This document shows positions 10,244 to 21,511 of a DNA stretch of 64,000 bases, piece by piece. The stretch covers positions 248,001 through 312,000 of the forward strand of contig JAJEKV010000303.1 of the NCBI GenBank assembly GCA_021234155.1, given 5' to 3'. Within the stretch, counting starts at the first letter, position 1. Each line of letters starts with the position of its first letter. This DNA comes from Isoetes taiwanensis (taxonomy: Eukaryota > Streptophyta > Lycopodiopsida > Isoetales > Isoetaceae). Under the pieces are notes generated by a model. That model saw only the letters and a list, made by a program, of their open reading frames with translations, ran no database searches and was not told the DNA's origin. Both the position numbers and the translations under genes were made by a program.

Positions 10244-12210
10244 ATGGACACCTCGGGACATCCCCAACCCAACTTCGAGAAAGAACGCACCCGGACTCGA
10301 GACGTACTGCTGACATGCCCACTTGGGAGGAGCATCAGCGGCCCATCGTGGGTAAGAGACCTAGACCAAGCGTTTGATCATGCCAAGGGAGAAGCCTCTT
10401 CTATGAAGAAGCAGGCTCGTGCAAAGGCTCAGCGGCAAGCTCGGCTCGGCCAAAGATAGATGAAGACCCAACTGCGGACCTGATTTCTGATTCCACAAGG
10501 ATGGCACACCGGTCATGCCATGAGAGGTGGAGACGCAACACATCACGATGGTTGAGGATCACACCACTCGAGATCTCACACCGCGAGTAAGAGCAACAAG
10601 CCTCCGTCCCCAAGTGCCAGAAGCTAACTGGCTCTAGTAAATCAACAGGTTGCAGTGCATTGAGACCCAAGTGCAATAATTGCTTGACAAGATTTCGCAT
10701 GTTGCGGTTTGAAAGGAGCGGGATAGACAGACTCTTTGGCCTCCCGGGCACAAATAGACACCATGTCTACGAGAGATGAAGTTATAATGAAGGACAAGGA
10801 GAGAATTGAGCGGGGAGATGGTTACCGATATCTCTTGTCTTCGACGGACATTGCGGATGTCATTGCCACCTGATGGGGCATTTGAGATAGCAACTAACGA
10901 AAGCGGTTGCTACAAAGAGGTCCTTGAGAACAGGTATTGACTGTCGAGATCACCTTAGCATCTAAGCAGATGATGTGATTGCCTCTAGGATACTGAGAGT
11001 TGGAGCAGCCGTTCTCTTGTTCAAGAGCAAGAGGCACACGAAGCCACGAGAAGCTAAAATCCAACAGGGAAAAGACTCCATGCCAATGCACATGAGGCCT
11101 TGCAAAATTGTGTATCTGAAGTTGGGCGCAGAAAACAGTTCCAGGAGCGCCGAGCTCTTGGGCTTCGAAGGTGGAGGCAATCTCGGACACCTCGGTTGCC
11201 ACCCATGCTCAAGCACCCATGCGAAGTCGGGCCTAGGTGTGCACCACGACGCCCTACTTCACCATTCCCTCCACGCCAGCAAAAGGGACCCTCCGTTTTC
11301 ATGGACCACCGGGACAACGGCCCGGTGCATCCCCAAAGAAACGTTGATCCACGGAGCTTAGTGAAGCATGACGGAGAGGTCATAATTTGGTGATTCGTGG
11401 GCACCGAAGAAGAGGGAGAGAATCTCATTCAATCACCTGATCACGGATCATCAATCGCATGACATTTGCCTAGGCCGTACACGTACTTTCGACGCCGGCC
11501 ATGGTGCTCGGCAATTACGCCTACGCGTATTGCGATGTATATGCAAGTACGGGATGCCATACCGCGGTCAAGCAATTGAAGGGAACATCCTTGTATGTGA
11601 CCGAGACCTCACCCAGCAACAAGAACAAAAGTCCCAAGCGTGGAGCTCACCCGTTCGAGGCATCCTCGCCAAGGAGGAGTGCCGGGACCTAGTTCGGAGG
11701 CAAGATGCATTTTTTCGCTAACTTAGAATGTTGCCGGACCCTCACAGCAGGCCATTCACATTTGCAGCCCCCACCTCCTCTGATCATGCTCCTCCACCGG
11801 GCCCGCCTCCAGCCCCACGCTGGCCGCCACCGCCACTACTCCTCGGGCCATATGCCACCCCAACTCTAATCGCTTCTCCTCGCCCCCAACCCCTACCGCT
11901 TCTCACTGCCCCAGATGACTTCATGCACACTCACGCTTCCCATTCTTCCCCACAACTCAACTGCATGCCTCTCGCTACTAACAAATAGGGAATGTGCCTT
12001 CCGGGTGGTCTCCGGAATTGTCGAGGTTTCCCATGGCAAAAGGGGATAGTCTCAACTCTGTTGTCGCAGAGATATGGATCTCATCTTCCTCATGGAGACA
12101 TGGGAGCACGCCAGACACAAAAGTTACCCGATCTTCTAGGCTATCAACATTTCTCAGTCTTCAATAGCCGTACGTGCAAGAGGAGACATGGAGGGGTTGC
12201 CTGTTATTAG
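10244..12210 (+). pseudogene. LINE-A ORF1-like region
   Basis: The first good start in the element opens a 71-codon frame rich in Arg, Lys, Ala and Gln (MDTSGHPQPNFEKERTRTRD...). After several frame breaks, a proline-rich stretch (DHAPPPGPPPAPRWPPPPL) follows at 11785-11850. Basic and proline-rich tracts are common in LINE ORF1 proteins that coat the RNA, but no CCHC knuckle or RRM was found here. Assignment rests on position between the leader monomers and the endonuclease. It could instead be plain 5' UTR. Confidence 0.35.
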
Positions 12211-12399
12211 GAGTCTTTGGCACTGTCGGTCTTCCCCGCACAAGATTGTGAACCAACCGGTACTTGTGGGTGCGAGTGCGTAATTGTAGTGGCAACCCTC
12301 TCTTCTTAACGCTTGCTACTTTCCCACATGCAGCTTAACTTTTTTACCATGCCCACTCGGATGTGGGCGGGCTAGCTCCATATGTCGATCTATATGATG

Positions 12400-13440
12400 A
12401 CATACAACAACATAGACGATTGGGTAGTGTGGTACTCCTTGTGGACTTCAATGCACGGCGGGAGTAGAGCAGCCCATGAGACTTGATCCTTTGGCAAAGG
12501 TGTGTTCAACCGCTGCCCGTGAGGCGTTCTTGCCCAATGAACATCGGATGATAGTTAGGTCCGCGTGCTTTGGCAAAGGTGATTTGCTTCTACTATGTTG
12601 TGTCTTTGACTTGGTAATTTGTAATGGCCCTGCACGGTGGCCTTCCTCCCCGTAAGTGCACTGCAGCATAAGAGAATCGGTGGAGGATCTAGTGTGGTGG
12701 ACTATCTATTAGTATTTGGCGAGGATGTACATTTGATCAACCACTTTGGTAGGAATGCAGGCGGTAGAGATGAGGAGGCCCACTTCGGATCACCTTCCAC
12801 TCTACTGCTAGGTTGGCTTGGCGGTCGCTAGAACCCCCTTCTACGGCGGCTCTCCATACACCTCGCTATGATTGGATTATGAGCAAGCAAAGGATTATCT
12901 TGATATGCTCATAGATGACCTTCGTGAATTTTGCGTGGCCCCACGCTAAAGCAAAAGAAACGGGTCAGTGATTGAGCTCCTTGGTGAATGCTTTGTCGCA
13001 GAAAGATGTTTTGGGATAGCATGCCCAGAAGTATCCACAGAACTACAACATTCCCGTAACCGGTGGTTTGATCTTCGAGTGTAAGGAATACAAATGTCGG
13101 CTCCTTGATCACGAGATCTGCAATGCACCCACATGCCACCACACGAAGATCGTGCTTTCTTGAAGGCAAAGAAATCTCAAAGACATACATTGCATGTCAT
13201 CAAAGGGAAATGTTTTACATGTTGGAAAGCCATCGTGAGAACCTTTTTGGCGCCAAGGTTCTTCCAAAGCCGGCCTAGCCTAAGGGGAACATCACTAATG
13301 AGCAAGGGGAACAATACTTGCAAAGAACTCTATGATCCTCAAGGGACACGAGCACTCATACCCCGCAGAATGGTCAGGACATTAGAAATCACAGAGGATG
13401 ATGTTACCCGTGGTTCACGCGTTTGGCCAATGGGAAAGCA
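12400..13440 (+). pseudogene. LINE-A AP-endonuclease remnant
   Basis: The block GGGSSVVDYLLVFGEDVHLI (12672-12730) matches the late part of the APE-like endonuclease, where S.IDYVLVS-type residues precede the SDHxPL strand. About 50 codons on, in another frame, the DNA reads like a decayed SDHFPLY (TCGGATCACCTTCC at 12787). The catalytic N-terminal half is not readable. This enzyme nicks target DNA to prime reverse transcription. At least two frame shifts are required, so the copy is dead. Confidence 0.5.
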
Positions 13441-13539
13441 AATGACACGGATGGAATAAAAGTGAGAGTTGCTCAAGTGGGGGGGAGCCTATGGTACCGC
13501 CCCTAACCACTATGTGCAATAGAGCAAGCAGAAGGATTC

Positions 13540-14210
13540 CCCCCAAAGTGGACCACAAGCTGCGAGTTGTCCCCATTTACAAGGCGCGGAGATCCACATA
13601 GTCCAACCAATTACCGAACAATCATGGTCGGTTTGGTGTTTGCCAAACTGCTAATGGGCATTATTGAGAAAACAATTGACCAGGTGGGCGTAAACAGCAG
13701 TGTCGAAAGCTCTAAAGAACAACGGGGTTCGGACCGGGCATTCAACCATTGATCATATCTTCACATTGAGGACTTTGGTTGAGGATAGCGTAAAACCGTC
13801 GGCGGGACCTATATTGTTGCTTTGTTGACTTTCGCGAAGGCTTTGACACCGTGTGCTTTCGGGAAAAGTTATGGGAAAGATTCTGCGGCAACCTGGAGGT
13901 TCCCTGTGGATATGCAAAATGCAAGATATCTGTTGTTATGCGAGTTGTTCAGGCGATCGCGGATGACGGAACAACCATTCACTAGCGTGATTGGGGGTCC
14001 GCTTGTGGATGTCCTCTTTTTCCCAACATTGTTTGGTCTGTACATTGACCAGTTTGGAACATCGCTCATGGACAATGGGGGTGGCGGGACCCAACTTTGC
14101 ATCAGTCATCGGGCAACTCATCTATGCAGGCGATGTTGACCTCTTAACTCACACTCCGGAGGATATGCGGATCTCACCTAGATGCTCGATACATTACTCT
14201 TGACCACAAA
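13540..14210 (+). pseudogene. LINE-A reverse transcriptase core, broken
   Basis: Readable motifs in order are LRVVPIYKARRS (finger region), GFGPG plus a shifted block resembling STIDHIFTLRTLVED, FVDFREGFDTV (motif A, aspartate present, about 13822-13855), a shifted GCPLFPTLFGLYIDQF (motif B), and YAGDVDLLTHTPED (motif C, about 14122). Motif C carries YAGD instead of YADD, so one catalytic aspartate is lost. Frames change between most motifs. The element is therefore inactive on two grounds. Confidence 0.7.
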
Positions 14211-14279
14211 CATGCGTCAATCCGCCAAGACCAAGGTGGTCCTAATCTCATCCTCAAGGCCATCCAAGGCCCCGTCATT

Positions 14280-15153
14280 CACTTATCGAGGGCAACAAGT
14301 GGAGGTCACTCCCACCTACAAGTATCCGGGAGTGGAGTTTCCATCTACACTATGCTAGGATACTTCCATAAGATTGGCGTGTAGCAGCAGGTGAAAGCGT
14401 TTTATGCAATGCGAGAACAATAACCACGTTGAGAATTATATGATTAGGGACATCGAGGCACATCATATTGTGGTATTGGTAGAGCTGATTCTGAGGGTTG
14501 AAGTCACTGGGGCCCGGTGGTGTCCTTGCTACTTGGGCGACTTAGAACAAAAGTGCGAGAAGGCCTTCTTAGTACGGGCACTTTCGAAGTGAAATCCACG
14601 GTCCCATATCAAATTTTGTTGCGAGCGGGTTTCTGCCGCCGAAGCTGCCCCTTGATAGACACATCGTCTATTTCGGAAGGTGGTAAATATGGATGATGAT
14701 CGTCACCGCGACTTGGCTTATCACGTTAGCAATGGGACCCAACGACTCAAGAATTGTTGGAAGGATAAAAGAGTGCAATGGCTAACTAGATGGAATGTCG
14801 AGAGCACATGTGCATCCAGTAGAAACAGAGGCGGATCGCGGCGACTGAGATGTTACCTTGATGCTTGTTTCTCCGGCAAGCTTTGGGATTCCGGGGCCAC
14901 GGAGCAAGTCAAAACAACACATTACAAGCAACACATAAATCCCACATTAGAACGAGGCCTACAACGCTACCTACGTTCACATGCGCCCATGAAAAGCGCA
15001 TGCATATCGCCTCCATGCATACGAGGGTGCCCACCATCTCAGGATCGAGATAGGTCGATGGATTGGGAGCCATGCGGGATAGGGTTTGTCGATCTTTGCC
15101 CGGGTGAGCCGTTGAGGATGAGTGTCACACTTTCGGAAGCTTTCGGCATATGA
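14280..15153 (+). pseudogene. LINE-A post-RT domain and C-terminus
   Basis: Begins with TYRGQQVEVTPTYKYPGVEF-like residues (14281-14340, corresponding to TYKYLGIEF at 226), passes DRHRDLAYHVSNGTQRLKNC (14698-14760) and reaches ERGLQRYLRSHAPMK (14951-14995). It ends with a weak relic of the zinc-binding segment that in the minus copy at 53.3 kb reads GAIEDESHTFQSCPDSSGP. Matching blocks exist at 208-503 plus 2150-2620, which helped place the boundaries of the insertion in that copy. Confidence 0.65.
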
Positions 15154-15289
15154 TCGGTATTCTCGATTCATTGGACCACGACTTTAGTGCGCTCATTCGG
15201 ATCATACATTCGGGAAGTCTTGGACTTGAGGGGGCTGGATATGCCTCGATCAATCATTTAATCGTTATCGCTATCTTATTCTCAGCCCG

Positions 15290-15443
15290 CAGTTTTCCCT
15301 CGAAAACCTTTCGAGTGGGGTTTTTTAATCAGAGGCGATGAAAATGGCTAGGCTTTTTATTATTGGAACCCATAGGCCGATTGGTTCTCGTGGGACGATA
15401 AAAACAATTCTATTCTATTCTATTCTATTCTATTATTCCAGAA
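15290..15443 (+). other. LINE-A 3' UTR hairpin and (TTCTA)n tail
   Basis: Two arms, CTCGAAAACC and GGGGTTTTTT, with TTTCGAG between them, form a stem-loop seen in all LINE-A ends of the window. It is followed by ATAGGCCGATTGG, GGGACGATAAAAA and about six TTCTA units. The tail differs in sequence from the CTTC tails at 8352 and 52922. Confidence 0.75.
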
Positions 15444-15445
15444 AA

Positions 15446-15830
15446 CTTTACATCCATCATTGTAAAAAAATATTTCTATCCCATGTCAACAAGCTGACTT
15501 ACAGAAATTAGATTCTCAATTAACCCAGGCATATAAAGTACAATTTTAACATCTACTCTTATTCCCTCTAAATGAAACAATTAAAAAAGACTATTGCATT
15601 TAACGTCTTGCAAATTTCAATTACGAGCACTATTTGTATTGGATGTTTCCCTTTAGCTACAATTTGAATATGCTTGAGTCTCCTACTACCAATCTTTCTG
15701 CTCCCCAATCAACTATAAAATCATTGCCTTTATTAGTCTCACAAGTTTTCTTCTCAATTATAGACAAGACATTTATATACTTTACCTCATCTTCTTTGAT
15801 TTGATTGTCTCCTCCGATGTGCTCTTGAGT
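15446..15830 (-). pseudogene. Copia protease-region fragment
   Basis: On the minus strand the DNA reads EDEVKYINVLSIIEKKTC, then FIVDWGAERLVVGDSSIF and, after a frame change, VDVKIVLYMPGLIENLISVS and QLVDMG. These correspond to the copia aspartic protease region, where DSGA is followed later by NVLYVPGL..NLLSVSQL. The catalytic DSG is changed to DWG. The fragment abuts the LINE-A microsatellite tail. Together with integrase pieces at 7.7-8.5 kb on the same strand it indicates one copia element split by LINE-A, with the GAG-pre/early-integrase part missing. Confidence 0.65.
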
Positions 15831-16950
15831 CACATTTATTCTACAACATTTCTTTCTTATACCCCCTCCCCCCTTTGCAGAGAAAGAAAGTCTCTATATT
15901 CATCAAATAGGAAAAATTACATCAAAAGATCCCTCTTGGATCAGATAAATAATATAACACAACAGATTCCACATGGATCAAATATCATAACTGAACGTTC
16001 GTAGCCTTAGTCAACATTTTCTTCTTTCTACGTAATACTATAGGATTAAAATCAATGTCTTCCCACCTAGCAAGAAAACTACATGAGTTAAGATTGACCT
16101 TTCAAAACTGCAGTTGAATCCTTGAATGCAAGAAAACTCCTTGCAAATAATAATAATAATAATGGGTTTTAATAGAGATGGGAGAAAAAGAGATATAAAG
16201 TAAATTGAGCAATCTGCTTTGCTGAACAAAGGAGCTGCCACTGCTCCTTAAATTTGACCAAAGATGTAGGTAGATCAACCAATACTCAGAAACCATCAGG
16301 TGTGTTGCATTGGCATTATCGTGAATATTTAGCAGTTAGCCTGAAATCGGGTAGACACACAACCCAATAACTAGACATCTTTTCTCAAGAATTAGACTCC
16401 AGATATATAAGCATCATCTCACTTATAAGATCCCTAGCTGCAATCTCTGAACAATTCCAGATAGTGATGGTGAATATAGAGATAAAAATCAAACTACCAT
16501 GTTCTTTTTCAAGGAAACATATCCATATCATTCTGCTCTAGCAAGAAAGGGCCAAAGGGAGGAAATCTAACCTTATTTAATGAACTTAGAATAAGAGAGG
16601 TTGCAAGAAATAAATAGGACATGAAGCTCCTTTTTTCAAAGGTTATGCACAACTTTACTCCACCTTGTAGGAACTTGTGCCTTCCGGCGTGCTCTTACAT
16701 CAAAGAAGAATACAAGAATGCTCTTGCAAGATCTTCTTTGCTTGTAAAAATTATAGTGCATGAGGCACTAGAGTCGAAAGACCGTGTCAGTGGATTACCC
16801 TAACAAAAAAACAGCAAAAAACTCTAGCCAACTCTGAAAAGCTTCAAAAAATGGAAAAACTAGCATTTTAAAAACCTACAGATTCGAAAACAACAGCAAA
16901 GAACTCTGGATAGCCTCTGTAGGAGTCGAATTGCCACAAGAAGGATTGCA
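15831..16950. other. Uncharacterised 1.1-kb interval within the copia remnant
   Basis: The interval lies between copia protease and gag remnants, so gag sequence is expected, but I could read no convincing protein. A second purine-rich run (minus strand, 15860-15877) is present and could be from another LTR element. A short TAA-repeat tract lies at 16147-16162. Confidence 0.3.
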
Positions 16951-17019
16951 ACAGTGCCCAATTGGGAGAAAAGGAGGGTGGCCTCTCTTCTTCCATGCTA
17001 CCCTGGCCACAGGCGGAAG

Positions 17020-17285
17020 AATGTGCACCTAGAACCATCTCGGCCAGTGTTCGATACCTCTTCCCCTTGTGGCAAACCCTGCTCTATTTTCTCTTGTACC
17101 TCTTTCTCGTCTTTTTGGACTGGGGCATACTGCTGTCAAGTGGCCTTTTCCACCACACATGAAACAACTATTATTCGTCTCTCGGTTTATGCATTCCCAT
17201 CAGATGTCCTAATTTGTAACATTTATAGCAAGGGCCTACCTTAGTTTTGTTCTTGTCATTTTGTTGCGCTCGAATCTATCTTTTA
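17020..17285 (-). pseudogene. Gag zinc-knuckle region (CCHC) of an LTR element
   Basis: On the minus strand a lysine-rich run (DKNKTKVGPCYKC) leads into one degenerate knuckle and then a clear CX2CX4HX4C: CFMCGGKGHLTAVC (about 17120-17160). Tandem CCHC knuckles of this spacing sit at the end of copia gag and bind genomic RNA. The strand and position upstream of the protease fragment fit the same minus-strand element. A frame change separates the knuckles. Plant L1 ORF1 can also carry such knuckles, so assignment to copia is by context. Confidence 0.55.
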
Positions 17286-17415
17286 TTACCTGGCTACAGA
17301 ATCTCTACTGCATCTTCTCTCTACTGCCTAGTGGTGTGACATTAAAATACCATCCATCCACCATCCGTCCGTCTGATTTATCGATTTTTTTGCCTTTAGT
17401 TTTGTTCTTATCATG
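17241..17415 (+). mobile_element. SINE 3'-tail fragment with (CATC)n tail and flanking duplication
   Basis: CTGCCTAGTGGTGTGACAT, TAAAATACCATCCATCCACC (17323-17360) is the 3' end seen in the SINEs at 26.8 and 55.6 kb, here with CATC/CGTC repeats as tail. The sequence TTAGTTTTGTTCTT(G/A)TCAT occurs on both sides (17243-17261 and 17397-17415). This may be an imperfect target-site duplication. The tRNA-like head is missing, so the copy is 5'-truncated. Confidence 0.6.
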
Positions 17416-17544
17416 CTCTCAATCTCATCTCTGGATTTTGCCACTTTGCTATATGGCAGTAAGTCGTGGTGGTGTCAAGCAAGTATTGAGCCATGTAACT
17501 CGATAGAACCTATACTAGGACCCTGCATCAAGTATACACTAAGA

Positions 17545-18280
17545 CCTGCATTATACTAGAGATGAGGCTAGACATGAATTGCTCAACATTTTAGGTGAGC
17601 GTCTCGCCGGATGCATCTATTATCTTGAAGCCGAAATCCAAGAAGCCTTTGCTTTAGCAGGGTCGGATTTGTACAAGCATTGAGAAAGCAGGGTCGAATT
17701 TGGGAAGGATTGAAGAAAAAAGGGAGAAGCAGGGGTTGTTTGCCGGAACCGTGGCTATTGTAGCGTAATACTCTAGGATGCTATGCAAAAGCAGTGGTTG
17801 TGGCTGCTTATCACCGTAATATTCTAAGATGTTATGGAAAGGGAGCAAAAAACTTGGGCGTGTGAACTGTTATTAGGTGGTAACAACACTCTGATTAACG
17901 GATGAGATTAGATCTCAGCCTGTAAACGTTGTAAACCTGAGGACCAGGGCGTTAACCCTTCTAAATGGGGTGACTTATTTATAGTTCCTAAAGTAACATT
18001 TAAATTTAAATAAAACATAAAAACATTTATATGGGCCGTTATCAGCCAGGAGGGGAACTAAAACCTGGAGGTTTAACGCGGCCAAGAAAGCATGGTTGGT
18101 TAACCCGCAAAAACCCATAACTGAACCCTCTCCCCTTCTCATTAACTGTTTAATCCCCCCCTTAAATGCCCCCCATAATCTCTCCGCCACAAGGGAGCTC
18201 TGCTCCGATCCCCAAATCCGGCTCCCAGATCTTCCATTTCATAGCCGCCCGCCCACTTCAAATTCTGGGCAGATCGGATT
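17545..18280. promoter_or_regulatory. Region upstream of the C2-domain gene
   Basis: No coding sequence was recognised. An AT-rich patch with TTTATATGG (about 18023-18034) is a possible TATA region. From 18120 the plus strand becomes pyrimidine-rich (CCCTCTCCCCTTCTC, CCCCCCCTTAAATGCCCCCC), as plant leaders often are. Transcription start not determined. Confidence 0.3.
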
Positions 18281-18403
18281 TTGCATCAGTACCCATCAAT
18301 TGGGGCATTTTTGAACAATCCCGGCGCCCAAATTGCTCAAAAATCTTCCCCTTGCAGCAATTCAGCCCTCAAATTCTCGGTTTTAATCCTGCAGCTGCAG
18401 TGG

Positions 18404-18853
18404 ATGGGGAAGGAAATGGATGATGCGAAGCAGAGGCCGTTGGAATTGAGCATAATGTCTGCGCAGGGCCTGAAGAATGTGAAGAAATTTGGGAAGATGA
18501 AGACGTACGCAGTGGCCTGGGTAAACAGGGGCAGAAAAGCGAGCACCCATGTGGACGAAGAGGGGGGTACAAATCCGACATGGAATGATAAAATTACACT
18601 GTCAATTGATGCGGATTTGCTCTGCGAAGAAATGGCAGCCCTTACAGTCGATATCTATAGCAGAGGCGCTATCCGGGATACCAAAATTGGCAGCGTTCGA
18701 ATTCTTCTCGCCGATGCTATCCGAGAGGTGCAGAGCCGAAAATCCTTTGCCTGTGTTGCTTTCTTAATCCGGCGCCCTTCTGGCCGCCCTCAAGGTATTC
18801 TTAATGTCTGCATCCCTCCTTCCGGCCTCTACCCAACGAATTTTGACCCCTAA
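18404..18853 (+). CDS. Small C2-domain protein (SRC2/BAP-like)
   Basis: The frame encodes 149 residues from MGKEMDDAKQRPLELSIMSA. The fold is one C2 domain: first strand LELSIMSAQGLKNV (residues about 13-26), KMKTYAVAWV, then the T-N-P-x-W-N motif (GGTNPTWNDKITLSID, about 54-69), a central strand LTVDIYS, IGSVRILLADAI, and the plant-typical ending IRRPSGRPQGILNV. Proteins of this type (soybean SRC2, Arabidopsis BAP1/2) bind membranes, often with calcium, and act in stress and defence responses. The acidic calcium-loop residues look incomplete, so calcium binding is doubtful. The frame stays open upstream to 18281, but those residues look like leader; I prefer the ATG at 18404 (or 18416). Unlike SRC2 there is no long C-terminal tail; the protein stops 13-15 residues after the domain. 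A splice donor at GGTATT (18794) is possible but would cut the conserved GILNV. This is the only confident host gene in the window. Confidence 0.8.
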   Translation: MGKEMDDAKQRPLELSIMSAQGLKNVKKFGKMKTYAVAWVNRGRKASTHVDEEGGTNPTWNDKITLSIDADLLCEEMAALTVDIYSRGAIRDTKIGSVRILLADAIREVQSRKSFACVAFLIRRPSGRPQGILNVCIPPSGLYPTNFDP

Positions 18854-21511
18854 TTTGATGATTGTAGCACTGATTTTTGTGAATATACATTTTTCTTCTA
18901 CCTCATTCCGCCCACTGGGTTTATAGCTTGCTGCATTGCGTTTTTTCTTCTTTTGATTCCGGTGGTGGTATTGTTGATGTTTGCATTGTGAATTAAGATC
19001 TTCCTTCTTCCTTCGCCGGTTTGAACAAGGATTTGAATACTTGCCTTTCGATCCAAAATTGAACGCGGGTTTGAATACTTGCGTTCCGATCCAAAAATGT
19101 ACTTTGGAACAGAATTTGAATTTTGTATTTGCATTTATTGTCCGGATATATAGCTTGATACAGTATTAATTTCCATGCACACTTTTAAAACATATAAAAA
19201 TTTTCACGTTTGTTGTCTCTTAGTTAGTTATTAAAAACTTTTTCTTTTTATGCATCTACAATTTAACAACTACTCTCCTATAAATATAAAATGTGTCAAT
19301 CTATAATGTTTTAACAATACAGAAATTTATCGCGGCAGAACATTTCTTTTATTCGACTCGACACAATTGAATGTAAAAGACACTCGGTGGGAAAGAAGAA
19401 ATAGTGCAAAATGTAGCCATTGCAAAAGAAAGTTTGTGCTGGTTTAGAACTTTGTTTGAGAGACCCAGTATTCGACGTTGTGGTCATGTTCTTTATGGTG
19501 CATGATTATCTTGTGCCACGTTCTATATTAGGCTAGGGCGTAATGTATAAGAATTTGAGAAACCTAACCAGTGACCTGTCAAAGAAACCCCGCCGCATGC
19601 TCTTAATAACAAATATCTTAAGCACAGTAATGCTTCTAGAATGCATAACAAAAGTATTAATTGTTATATTGCACAATTGAAACAAATTAAAAATTCTTGA
19701 CAACATAAAAAATGCTTTTTTTGCAACATCCAATCAAATCTTACACATGCCACAATTAGATTCTAGCTACCATATTTAGTTTACGAAAAATGTTCCATTT
19801 TTTGGCACCTCCCGTGGCAAGTTTTTAATGTGTGGCACATAATCAATGACTATCATTTAGGACTATTTGACAACTTTGGGCAAACAAAATATATTTTCAA
19901 AATTGTCATCAGATTCTTTGTATTTGATCAGATCAATTATAAAAAGCATATATTTGAATACTGAAATATCGATTGATAACCATCAATAAAAGCTTTAGAA
20001 TAAACCATCTATTAGGTAGTAGCCAGCAATTACACAGACAACATATTTGCACCATTTTTTTATTTATTGAAGAAGCCCCCTTTAACAGCTTTTATCCGAT
20101 ATCTTTCACCTGAGAGAACTTCAATGGCACCAATGGGGCACATAGAAAGAACCACAGGTTCCAAGAAATAAAAATGAACAAAGAACGAAGTAGTAGTAAA
20201 TAAAAGGACCAAAGCATCAGAGCAATTTTAAAGCTTCAACTACAATGCCTGACCAAAACCTTGCAATTTTATTGCTAGAAATCATTAGCTTCATTGCGAA
20301 ATTCAATTTGCAAGAATCGTAAATGCTTTGGCAGACTATATTTTCAACAACTTTTTAGGAAGCTTCAAAAAACACAAATATCTATTCCTGATTGTTCCTG
20401 CTTCTACAACCGGAGAAGAAAATGATGTTATTCAAATGTCTCAAACTTGATGTTTAGCATAACTTAAATTTTTGCATTTAGAACTTGTACAAACTGGTCA
20501 CGGTTTCTTTAAACATCCTATTGTTGCTCACTTCTTTATAGAAATGAAAAATGTTGAAGGCTTAATGGATCCATCCAGGGCAAAGTGTATGTTACAAAGT
20601 AGGTGTGGAAGATCCTCCTTTAATCAGTCTAGCTAGTCAGACTATTACAGATTCTTTCCTTCTGACAATATTATCATGTACTAAAAATGGATCTCAAATT
20701 TTTGTTGTTATCTTGATTGCCTAGTTTGGCAAGATCTTCGGGACATTGATATGGCACTAGCTTGGGGGCGTGGCTCAGAGGAATGATTTAGAGGAGACAA
20801 ACATGAGGCAAGGGCTTTTAGATAAATATTTTGATTGACTGTTTAACCTTCGCGGCTTTAAATTATAACTTATACAAGAAGGGAACCATTGAAATGTTAA
20901 TTGTTTTAAAAGGAAATATTGATATCTTAAAAAAAAACTAGTAAACAACGAAACTGTTAAAAATTAAATACAAAGTAGAAAAAGCAAAGAACGGCTGCCC
21001 GGAAATAGCTCCTGGGCCAACGTAGCTGGTCGGATGGCAGAGAAGGGTGCCGAATTTGGGCCAAAAGGTAAGGGAAACCCCCGATTTAGATTTGTAGCAC
21101 CTTTTTAGAATAGGAATCGATCTGGAGAAATAGGAGAAACTGGAAGTGTTCGCTAGTGGTAGACAGTATACTCGCCCAAGCCTGCTGTAAAATTGCTTTT
21201 AATCTGTTGATTGAATGTTCCCGTGAATCAGAGGCTATCAGGTTGGTTGGCGAGACTCTTTAATTGGGAAGAATTTGAGCCAGACTTGTCGTGTTTGCAA
21301 ATCGAGAGGTTGGGTGGAAAAAGTCGTCTTAGGAAGAATTTGATCCGAGTTCTAGATCATTTTGATTAAGTGTTAAAGCGGTTTTTGCAGGCGAGAAAAA
21401 GACCGTTTGTATCGACACATTTTTTTTTTCTTGAAATGGCATTTGGATTGCAAGTAAGTAAGGGCCTATCACTGAGTTTTATGATGAATATTAAAAGGGT
21501 TGGTAGAGCTC
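18854..21511. other. 2.6-kb interval without recognised genes
   Basis: AT-rich, with stops in all frames and no protein motif recognised. A 40-bp internal near-repeat (TTTGAATACTTGC followed by GATCCAAAA) lies at 19030-19100, just past the C2 gene. No transposon ends were recognised. Confidence 0.4.

Larger units (their letters stand above)
10200..15445 (+). mobile_element. LINE-A, most complete copy (ORF1 remnant, endonuclease, RT, C-terminus, 3' end)
   Basis: Landmarks in order are: a leader; a start at 10244 (MDTSGHPQPNFEKER); a proline-rich ORF1-like stretch (11728-11988); endonuclease remains with GGGSSVVDYLLV (12672-12710); reverse transcriptase remains (13560-14210); a post-RT domain (14280-15150); the conserved 3' UTR hairpin (15298-15335); and a (TTCTA)n tail (15407-15436). 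Frames are broken many times, so it is inactive. The 5.2-kb span fits a full-length LINE. It is GC-richer and less decayed than surrounding DNA, which suggests a later arrival than the copia element around it. Confidence 0.7.

Noticed and set aside
10975..11428. Overlapping open frames on both strands of 100-128 codons
   Set aside because: Due to higher GC content in the LINE-A 5' half; no frame shows protein-like similarity.
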